A stretch of DNA of 64,000 bases from Corynebacterium suranareeae (GTDB taxonomy: Bacteria > Actinomycetota > Actinomycetes > Mycobacteriales > Mycobacteriaceae), in the NCBI RefSeq assembly GCF_002355155.1, contig NZ_AP017369.1:744001-808000 (forward strand), written 5' to 3'. The notes under the pieces were generated by a model. That model ran no database searches and was not told the origin of the DNA. It saw nothing but the letters and a program-made list of their open reading frames with translations. Each line of letters begins with the position of its first letter. Positions within the stretch are counted from its first letter, which is position 1. Position numbers and translations under genes: made by a program. Shown in pieces: positions 58,506 to 64,000 of this stretch.

Positions 58506-59684
58506 TTAGGAAGTCTGATCAGCGAACTCCACCTTCACATCGCCAATTCCAGAGTTCACCGTGAGATTCAGCATCGGACCTTCCAATTCAGCATTGTGGG
58601 CGGCGAGATCTCCGACATCACAGCGCGCGGTGCCCACACCAGCGGTACACGTTAGGCTCACTGGCACATCATCGGGCAGGGTCACGATGACTTCTCCGAT
58701 ACCTGAGGTGATTTGGATGTTTTGTTCCTGATCCAATTGGGTGAGGTGACTGAAATCAAGGTTCATTTCACCCACGCCTGAGGTGTAGCTGCTGAGGAGT
58801 TCATCGTTGGTGGGGGAGAGGTAGACATCGCCGATTGCAGCGTCGTCTTCGAAGTGGATAGGATCGATGCTTGCAATAAACAGACCGCCGAGGACGCTTA
58901 TGACGGCTCCGGTACCAACCGCACCGCCGATAACCCACGGCCAAACGTGGCGCTTCTTCTGAGGTTTTTGCGGAGGGACTTGGACATCCCAGGTGTTGTA
59001 TTGGTTTTGGGCGAGCGGATCCCATTGAGGTGCTTCGGGGGTTTGTTGCGCGAAGGGTGCGTAGTAGCCCTCAACTGGGGTGATGGTGCTGAGATCTGGT
59101 TGGGGTTGTGGGTAGAGATCTTCGTTTTTCATGGTGGGATCCTCAGTGACAGTGAATTCGGTGGTTAAAAGTCCGCGGGGTGGAAGGGGGTGTTTCTTAT
59201 GCAACGCCCACCACATGGCTAAAAGGCAAAGGTAAGTAATGGCTGCTGCTGGGCCGAATATGCCTCCAGCGCCGGAGGTTAAAACACCTGAGAACATAAA
59301 GAACGCGATGACCAGCCACCAGCCGTGGTTGCGGTCTTTGGGGTGGCCCGGGGTCCAGAGGGCTTCGATTGGGGAGACTGGAACGGAGTAGCGGGGCATG
59401 CACAGCCACGCGATGAGATAGGCTGCGACACCGGCACCGAAAACACCAGTGACCACGAAAAATAGACGAATGAGCACCGGGTCAATTTGATAACGCACAC
59501 CAATGCCTTCACAAACACCGGCTACTTTAGCGTGACCACCCTGCTTGGCAGGAATGCGTGCGGGGCGGGTCTGCCACATTTGCTGAAAAGTGCCAGTTGC
59601 TAGGTGTGGTGTTGGAGCTTCATAACCAGGTTGGGCAAAAGGGATGAATCCCTGGTTGTGGTGGGGCTCCTGAAAAGTACTCAT
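58506..59684 (-). CDS. esrI: PspC-domain membrane protein, inhibitor of the EsrSR system
   Basis: 392 residues. The PspC domain spans about 45-100 (GGHAKVAGVCEGIGVRYQIDPVLIRLFFVV). Further transmembrane helices are at about 122-160, and one at about 255-277 after a Pro/Gln-rich cytoplasmic stretch. The outer C-terminal domain (about 285-392) shows repeated TSGIGEVIVTLP, AGVGTARCDVG and NSGIGDVKVEF, as in LiaF/DUF4097 proteins. It is divergent from the kinase gene. In C. glutamicum this three-component system (EsrISR) answers envelope stress such as bacitracin. Confidence 0.85.
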   Translation of the reverse strand: MSTFQEPHHNQGFIPFAQPGYEAPTPHLATGTFQQMWQTRPARIPAKQGGHAKVAGVCEGIGVRYQIDPVLIRLFFVVTGVFGAGVAAYLIAWLCMPRYSVPVSPIEALWTPGHPKDRNHGWWLVIAFFMFSGVLTSGAGGIFGPAAAITYLCLLAMWWALHKKHPLPPRGLLTTEFTVTEDPTMKNEDLYPQPQPDLSTITPVEGYYAPFAQQTPEAPQWDPLAQNQYNTWDVQVPPQKPQKKRHVWPWVIGGAVGTGAVISVLGGLFIASIDPIHFEDDAAIGDVYLSPTNDELLSSYTSGVGEMNLDFSHLTQLDQEQNIQITSGIGEVIVTLPDDVPVSLTCTAGVGTARCDVGDLAAHNAELEGPMLNLTVNSGIGDVKVEFADQTS

Positions 59685-59788
59685 AGACTCTATTGTGGAG
59701 TGTTGTGGCTGATAAGTGAATGGGGGAAAGCCCTGAAAAGGTGGCGTTCAGGGTGTTCCCTGATGGATACGTGTCGCAGGGGCATGAC

Positions 59789-60991
59789 ATGATCGAAGAT
59801 ATGAGTAACACACCTGCGCCCTATACCCCGCAGCCTGCGGGGCAAGCGGTGCCTTTATATCCCACGTTTACCCGGTCCAGAGATGGTCGGGTTGTTGCGG
59901 GTGTCGCATCGGGGTTGGCTAAGCACCTTAATGTGTCGGTGTTTTGGGTTCGTGCGCTGCTGATTTTCGCGGCGTTGTTAAGTGGCGCGGGTCTTTTTGC
60001 GTATGCCTTGATTTGGATTTTTACGCGCATTGAGAAAAAGGGGAGTGGGGAGGCGTCGACAAGCAAGCGCTGGGTGTCGTGGTGCCTGGTGCTGCTCGCT
60101 ATCGGTGGTGCTGCGGCGTCGGTGATGCTGAGCACCGGCTTCGCGGTGGGCACGCTGGTGCCCATCGGCGTGGTCGGTGTGGGCCTGTTGATGGTGTGGC
60201 TGGCGTATGACCGCGGGGTGGAATCCGGCCCGAATCTGCTGATCATTGCCACCGGCGGTGTGCTGATGCTGGCGGCAATCGTGCTGATTGTCATGAATTG
60301 GAGCACCCAAGACGGCTTCGTGCTGGCGCTGGTTGCCGTGGTGCTCACGCTGGTTGGTGTCGCAGCACTCGGCGTGCCGTTGTGGGTACGGATGTGGGAT
60401 CAGCTGGGCGAGGAGCGCGCGGAAAAGGCCGCAGCTGCTGAGCGCGCGGACATTGCTTCCCGCCTGCATGATTCGGTGCTGCAGACCTTGGCGCTGATTC
60501 AAAAGCGTGCCGACGACCCCGCCGAAGTCGCCCGCCTAGCCCGCGGGCAGGAACGCGAGCTGCGTCAATGGCTGTTTGATTCCCAAGATAAAACACCCCA
60601 AACAACCGGCACTGTATTTACTGCGTTGGAACGCGCCTGCGGTGAAGTTGAAGATATTTACGCCCTGCGCATCGTGCCCGTGACGGTGGGAACTGATGAG
60701 CCGTTGACTGAGAAAACGCAGGCAGCGGTGATGGCAGCGCGGGAAGCGCTGGTGAATGTGGCCAAGCATGCAGGTGTAGAAACCGCCGATGTGTACGCCG
60801 AAATTATGCTCGGTGAGCTAAGCATCTTCGTCCGCGACCGTGGCAAAGGATTCGACCCCGACAACATCCCCGACGGACACCACGGCCTGGCTGAATCTGT
60901 GCACGGACGCGTGGAACGAGCGGGAGGAAAAGTACGCATTAAATCTGACGTCGGTGAAGGTACAGAAGTGGCAATCACCATGGATGTGTAG
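59789..60991 (+). CDS. esrS: Envelope-stress sensor histidine kinase
   Basis: About 400 residues from ATG 59789, with AGGGG 7 nt upstream; ATG 59720 and ATG 59801 are alternatives. It begins with its own PspC-like domain (RDGRVVAGVASGLAKHLNVSVFWVRALLIFAALL) and has several membrane helices to about residue 190. The HisKA_3 domain holds the phospho-acceptor His in ADIASRLHDSVLQTLALIQK. The ATPase part has NVAKHAGVETADVY and RDRGKGFDPDNIPDGHHGL. Earlier name cgtS8. It pairs with the downstream NarL-type regulator. Confidence 0.9.
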   Translation: MIEDMSNTPAPYTPQPAGQAVPLYPTFTRSRDGRVVAGVASGLAKHLNVSVFWVRALLIFAALLSGAGLFAYALIWIFTRIEKKGSGEASTSKRWVSWCLVLLAIGGAAASVMLSTGFAVGTLVPIGVVGVGLLMVWLAYDRGVESGPNLLIIATGGVLMLAAIVLIVMNWSTQDGFVLALVAVVLTLVGVAALGVPLWVRMWDQLGEERAEKAAAAERADIASRLHDSVLQTLALIQKRADDPAEVARLARGQERELRQWLFDSQDKTPQTTGTVFTALERACGEVEDIYALRIVPVTVGTDEPLTEKTQAAVMAAREALVNVAKHAGVETADVYAEIMLGELSIFVRDRGKGFDPDNIPDGHHGLAESVHGRVERAGGKVRIKSDVGEGTEVAITMDV

Positions 60992-61033
60992 CTGTTGGTA
61001 CGCGGTTGGCTGTGTCACTGTAACCTGAAAGAC

Positions 61034-61726
61034 ATGGTTGATGTGTTTTTGGTGGATGACCACTCCGTGTTTCGCTCCGGCGTCAAAGCAGAATTAGGCG
61101 ATGCCGTCACCGTAGTCGGCGAAGCTGGCACGGTGGCTGATGCCGTAGCCGGCATCAAGGAAACCAAGCCGGAGGTCGTGCTTCTCGACGTCCACATGCC
61201 CGACGGCGGCGGCCTCGCAGTCCTCCAGCAAATCAACGATTCCGATGTAGACACCATCTTTTTGGCACTAAGTGTCTCTGATGCTGCTGAAGATGTCATC
61301 GCCATTATTCGCGGCGGTGCCAGGGGATATGTGACCAAATCGATCTCCGGTGAAGAACTCGTTGAAGCCATCAATCGTGTGAACTCCGGCGACGCATTCT
61401 TCTCACCCCGACTGGCAGGCTTTGTTCTCGACGCCTTCGCCGCCCCCGACTCCGCCGCAGGCGCCGGTATTGTTGACGCACCCGAAAAAGACGCCGCCGT
61501 TGAATCCGGAAAAATCCTCGATGACCCAGTTGTCGACGCCCTTACCCGCCGCGAACTCGAAGTCCTTCGCTTGCTAGCCCGCGGATACACCTACAAAGAA
61601 ATCGGCAAAGAGTTGTTCATCTCCGTGAAAACTGTAGAAACCCATGCCTCAAATATTCTGCGGAAAACCCAACAATCCAACCGCCACGCACTCACGCGTT
61701 GGGCTCACTCGAGGGATCTTGACTAA
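61034..61726 (+). CDS. esrR: Envelope-stress response regulator, NarL/LuxR type
   Basis: 230 residues from ATG 61034. Receiver domain (about 1-120): the acidic pair DDH, phospho-acceptor Asp in VVLLDVHMPDGGG (near residue 53), Lys in YVTKSISGEEL. After an acidic Ala-rich linker comes the LuxR-type HTH (about 165-228: LTRRELEVLRLLARGYTYKEI, FISVKTVETHASNIL). The partner kinase is directly upstream. Earlier name cgtR8. Confidence 0.92.
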   Translation: MVDVFLVDDHSVFRSGVKAELGDAVTVVGEAGTVADAVAGIKETKPEVVLLDVHMPDGGGLAVLQQINDSDVDTIFLALSVSDAAEDVIAIIRGGARGYVTKSISGEELVEAINRVNSGDAFFSPRLAGFVLDAFAAPDSAAGAGIVDAPEKDAAVESGKILDDPVVDALTRRELEVLRLLARGYTYKEIGKELFISVKTVETHASNILRKTQQSNRHALTRWAHSRDLD

Positions 61727-62076
61727 TGGCTGATAAGAAGAAGGGTGTTGGGTCGGGTTCTCGGGCTGGGGCGCGTGGTGGGGCTCGCGGGGGTTCTCGC
61801 GCCGGGGCCGATAAGCAGATTGATCAAAGCCAAGCGAAATTTACCTTCCAACCCACCAGAACACTACTGTTCAGCATCATTTTCACCGTTTTGGTGATGT
61901 GGCAATCCGGCTTTTCCCTTTGGTACGCGATCCCCATGTGGTTCTTCATCTGGGCGATCTTCATCCTCGGCCACAGTTTCTACAACTGGGCGAACCTCAA
62001 GCTGATCCAAATGGGGCGCCGGAACAAACAAGTTCTGGAAGAGCAGGAAAGGCAGAAAAAGAAAAGAGGATTTTAG
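61726..62076 (+). CDS. Small two-helix membrane protein downstream of esrR
   Basis: 116 residues. The N terminus is a Gly/Ala/Arg-rich basic stretch (SGSRAGARGGARGGSRAGAD). Two transmembrane helices are at about 48-65 and 68-85; the C terminus is basic and charged (RRNKQVLEEQERQKKKRG). The start overlaps the esrR stop by one base, so it is coexpressed with the two-component system. Function unknown. Confidence 0.7.
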   Translation: MADKKKGVGSGSRAGARGGARGGSRAGADKQIDQSQAKFTFQPTRTLLFSIIFTVLVMWQSGFSLWYAIPMWFFIWAIFILGHSFYNWANLKLIQMGRRNKQVLEEQERQKKKRGF

Positions 62077-62099
62077 AGTTTCTTTATCTTGGGTTTTGC

Positions 62100-62627
62100 T
62101 TAGGTGTTGTGGCGGGGACCTTCAGCGAAAGCTAGCTTCCTGCTGCCATCGACATGGGGGAAGGTTAAATACATCCAGCCGGTCGCAGCTAAGAAAACGA
62201 GGATGGTTGCCCACAGTGGAGCGCCTGAAATAATCGGGGCAATCATTAGCGCTAGCCATGTGAAAAATAGTGGAATGACCTGGCCAATAGTGGGGACGGG
62301 TGAAATATTATTTTGGAAGCGGTACATTCTCATCTCTCCGCGGTAAGGATGCGCGAAAGCGATAAGCAGTGCGAGCGCCAGGCCACCGCCGGTGATGGAA
62401 AATTTCACTGCTGGGGCCAGATCAGTGGTCAAAGAAGCGATGGCAGCACCTACTAAAACAGAACTACTTAACCTCACGCTCATTGGCGTTGGGATTGGGG
62501 TGACGTGGGACTTCATATCGTTGTAGCTGCTCATCGGATCCATAAGTTCTAGAGTATCGCCTTCTGAAATCTCATATGCTGTAGGAGTGCATTCTTTGCA
62601 ATATCGGCTTATGGTCCGTAGACCCAT
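62100..62627 (-). CDS. Hypothetical membrane protein
   Basis: 175 residues from ATG 62627, supported by AGGTGG 3-4 nt upstream. A longer reading to 62834 lies inside the preceding gene and is rejected. The N-terminal 35 residues hold two Cys (RYCKECTPTAYEI). Then come four hydrophobic stretches in two pairs (LSSSVLVGAAIASLTT..., VIPLFFTWLALMIAPIIS, PLWATILVFLAATGWMYLTF). It overlaps the end of the upstream lipoprotein gene by 19 nt, so the two are coupled. No family recognised. Confidence 0.6.
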   Translation of the reverse strand: MGLRTISRYCKECTPTAYEISEGDTLELMDPMSSYNDMKSHVTPIPTPMSVRLSSSVLVGAAIASLTTDLAPAVKFSITGGGLALALLIAFAHPYRGEMRMYRFQNNISPVPTIGQVIPLFFTWLALMIAPIISGAPLWATILVFLAATGWMYLTFPHVDGSRKLAFAEGPRHNT

Positions 62628-63577
62628 TGGCCACCTGAACACATCATCATGTTTCCCGATGCATCTTGTCCACCAGCTTCGTATCCTTCGCATACTCCAC
62701 CTGGCGAAGCAGTTCCTATTCCGAGTGGTTCTGGACCATAGACCCAGATAGGGTTGGGAGTACCAGCATAAATGCAGACCAAAGTTGAACCATCTGCTGC
62801 TTGGCTTGGCTGCTGGAGCATTGAGGCAGGGCAAGATGCGCCATAAGCAGGTGCTGCGGGAGCTGGCGCTATAGCAGTATCAATGGTGTTCTGTGAGATT
62901 GCAGTTTCCTGTACTGGAGCTTGTTGAGGGGTGCTCGGATCGATTGGTGCTTCTTCTTGTGGGGTAGTTGTTCCAGAGGTCGGTTCTGAATTGTTTAAAT
63001 CATTGAGTTCAATCCAAGTTAGTTTTCCTTCGCCAAGTTCACTATGAGTGAATCCAAATTGCTCCGCAGTAGCATCTTTAGGGATTTGGAATACCCAGGT
63101 CATTGGTGCGTCGAAACCTGATCCCAAATTATGGTTACATTCTGGATTGCCAGGGATTAGGAATAAATCCCTGATGGGTTGGTATACAGCCTCTTGATTA
63201 GTGGAGATTTCTGCGTGGACAGTTGAACCTGTGTGAGCACAAGTGATGTCCATATCTGCCCCACTCTCGTTTTTTAAGGTGGTTTCGATTACGACGAAGA
63301 TTCCGTCTTCTCTAGACATCTCGGGTTGGATATCGCCAGAAGGTCTGTCTAGAGATTCCATCTCTACAGAGTTTGTTGTGAAGGCGGAATTGATAGTGAT
63401 CGTCACACCGTCTGCTGATACTGCGGAATTCATTTGAGGTAGAGATGAGGTTGTTTCTGGTGTAGCACTCGACACTGTAGTTTCCGGTACATCAGTGTCT
63501 ACCGTAGAGGAGCACGCAGATAAGCCTAGACCCAAGGCGATTAGTGCCGTGGCGAAGGTACGGGAGTGCTTAAACAT
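62609..63577 (-). CDS. Putative lipoprotein with Ig-like (DUF4352-type) domain
   Basis: 322 residues. Lipoprotein signal MFKHSRTFATALIALGLGL, then SAC with the lipidated Cys at residue 22. After a Thr/Ser linker a beta domain (about 50-195: VTITINSAFTTNSVEME, IFVVIETTLKNESGADMDITC) fits the DUF4352-like fold. A Pro/Gln/Thr linker leads to a C-terminal part with two similar units ending IWVYGP and QWVYGP, each preceded by a Cys (LVCIYAG, MMCSGG), i.e. an internal repeat. Outer-envelope function unknown. Confidence 0.68.
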   Translation of the reverse strand: MFKHSRTFATALIALGLGLSACSSTVDTDVPETTVSSATPETTSSLPQMNSAVSADGVTITINSAFTTNSVEMESLDRPSGDIQPEMSREDGIFVVIETTLKNESGADMDITCAHTGSTVHAEISTNQEAVYQPIRDLFLIPGNPECNHNLGSGFDAPMTWVFQIPKDATAEQFGFTHSELGEGKLTWIELNDLNNSEPTSGTTTPQEEAPIDPSTPQQAPVQETAISQNTIDTAIAPAPAAPAYGASCPASMLQQPSQAADGSTLVCIYAGTPNPIWVYGPEPLGIGTASPGGVCEGYEAGGQDASGNMMMCSGGQWVYGP

Positions 63578-63701
63578 GATTCGACTTTTTCCTCAGCCTT
63601 TATTTGATTTCGTTCAAGTAAAAATTCAATCTAACAGGTTTCGCTTCCATAGAAGTTGAAATGGTTTTTGAAAAGTAGATAAGGGGGTAAGGCTTGATTT
63701 G

Positions 63702-63736
63702 GGGGCGGTTGTGCATACTTAACAACCGCCCCTTTT
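63702..63736 (+). terminator. Terminator-like hairpin upstream of the SOS gene
   Basis: GGGGCGGTTGT (63702-63712) pairs perfectly with ACAACCGCCCC (63722-63732), then TTTT. There is no plus-strand gene before it, so it may insulate the SOS promoter or end an antisense RNA. Confidence 0.6.
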
Positions 63737-63765
63737 CTCACATCTGCCCCTCTCGAACAGGGCTG

Positions 63766-63822
63766 TTGCGAACCGCTGAAGATGAGTGTTTACTAGAACT
63801 CATGAGTGGAACAGGTGTTCGA
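63766..63822 (+). promoter_or_regulatory. Candidate LexA-controlled promoter
   Basis: TTGCGA (63766-63771) and TACTAG (63791-63796) fit a promoter with a 19-nt spacer. TGGAACAGGTGTTCGA (63807-63822) matches the actinobacterial LexA box TCGAAC-N4-GTTCGA in 11 of 12 defined positions. The box covers the start of the gene, as expected if the mRNA is leaderless. Confidence 0.6.
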
Positions 63823-64000
63823 AAGATGTGGGGAGATGGCGCTCCAGTGTCGCTCCCTGACCTTTCGGATTTAAGCAGAGCGGAGCGCATTGATGCGTTG
63901 CGTTCACGCATGTCCACCATGGGTGCTGCGGTGCCAAAGTTTGAGTCCTCGGTGGAGGAAAGTCTTTCACAAAAGCAGGACTTCCTGGCTGATAAGCAGG
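63802..64000 (+). CDS. 5' end of a probable SOS gene (ImuA'-like by position)
   Basis: Only the first 66 codons are in the window; the frame is open to the edge. The visible sequence (MWGDGAPVSLPDLSDLSRAE, then RIDALRSRMSTMGA) has no domain I can name. The LexA box over its start indicates SOS control. In C. glutamicum the gene at this place after the esr region precedes an ImuB/DinP-like polymerase gene and belongs to the LexA regulon as I recall, so ImuA' is likely. ATG 63802 is used; ATG 63826 is in frame. Confidence 0.5.
   Translation, partial: MSGTGVRKMWGDGAPVSLPDLSDLSRAERIDALRSRMSTMGAAVPKFESSVEESLSQKQDFLADKQ

Noticed and set aside
62628..62834. N-terminal extension of the 62.1 kb membrane protein
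   Set aside because: Overlaps the end of the upstream lipoprotein gene; ATG 62627 has a good RBS and gives a sensible protein.
63753..63771. TCGAACA...TGTTGCGA as a second LexA box
   Set aside because: The half-sites are separated by 6 nt rather than 4 and one arm has an extra base; the site at 63807-63822 fits far better.

Overview
The window reads as a corynebacterial chromosome, closest in my judgement to Corynebacterium glutamicum. The evidence is the gene order (secY-adk-map, infA-rpsM-rpsK-rpsD-rpoA-rplQ-truA, an ESX-4 type VII secretion locus, rplM-rpsI-glmM, alr-tsaE, tsaB-rimI-tsaD, groES-groEL, whiB-sigD-rsdA-guaB-guaB3, guaA, esrISR), moderate GC content, and protein sequences typical of the genus. 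The same order is known in Mycobacterium tuberculosis (Rv3462c to Rv3410c, reversed), so most of the window is old actinobacterial synteny. I see no rRNA, tRNA, CRISPR array, insertion sequence or prophage.

Layout. 0-1 kb: an IclR-type regulator with a perfect 21-bp palindrome beside it. 1.4-10.6 kb: protein export, nucleotide kinase and ribosomal protein/RNA polymerase genes, plus an L,D-transpeptidase preceded by a large non-coding repeat. 10.7-14.5 kb: a large membrane protein, a GNAT acetyltransferase and a repeat-filled gap. 14.6-28.4 kb: an ESX-4-like type VII secretion system (eccB, mycP, eccD, eccC, an Rv3446c-like protein, two WXG100 proteins). It is interrupted between eccB and mycP by a fatty-acid methylation pair (tmsA/tmsB-like), a PGPGW membrane protein and a Doc/RHH toxin-antitoxin pair. 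28.7-37.3 kb: rplM-rpsI, a lipoprotein in an AT-rich stretch, glmM, a three-gene operon that appears tied to the secretion locus, an odd alpha/beta hydrolase, alr and tsaE. 37.5-48.2 kb: an AAE-family transporter, a second large composite repeat, a peptidase, tsaB-rimI-tsaD, nnr, groES-groEL. 48.4-57.6 kb: WhiB, SigD and its anti-sigma factor, GMP synthesis genes, an exporter/LysR pair. 57.7-64 kb: the EsrISR envelope-stress system, small envelope proteins and the 5' end of an apparent SOS gene.

Three DNA-level signals are not explained by the genes. (1) GCGTCGANAAGC occurs 16 times exactly, on both strands and in several reading frames, always inside genes; about 0.03 copies are expected by chance. 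(2) Four sites with the exact form GGGAACC-N16-AGTCNAAC look like ECF sigma-factor promoters; three sit upstream of eccC, the WXG100 pair and the 32.5-34.4 kb operon, which suggests one regulon for the secretion system and its likely substrates. (3) A composite intergenic repeat of about 650 bp is present at 4.2-4.85 kb and inverted at 39.1-39.8 kb. One half is built from degenerate units of about 14 nt folded into hairpins, and the other half recurs in degraded form in other gaps.

Working together, the window serves core information processing (ribosome, RNA polymerase, t6A tRNA modification, GMP synthesis), cell-envelope building (SecY, GlmM, Alr, L,D-transpeptidase, branched lipids, type VII secretion) and stress control (SigD/RsdA, WhiB, HrcA/CIRCE-controlled chaperonins, EsrISR, LexA).
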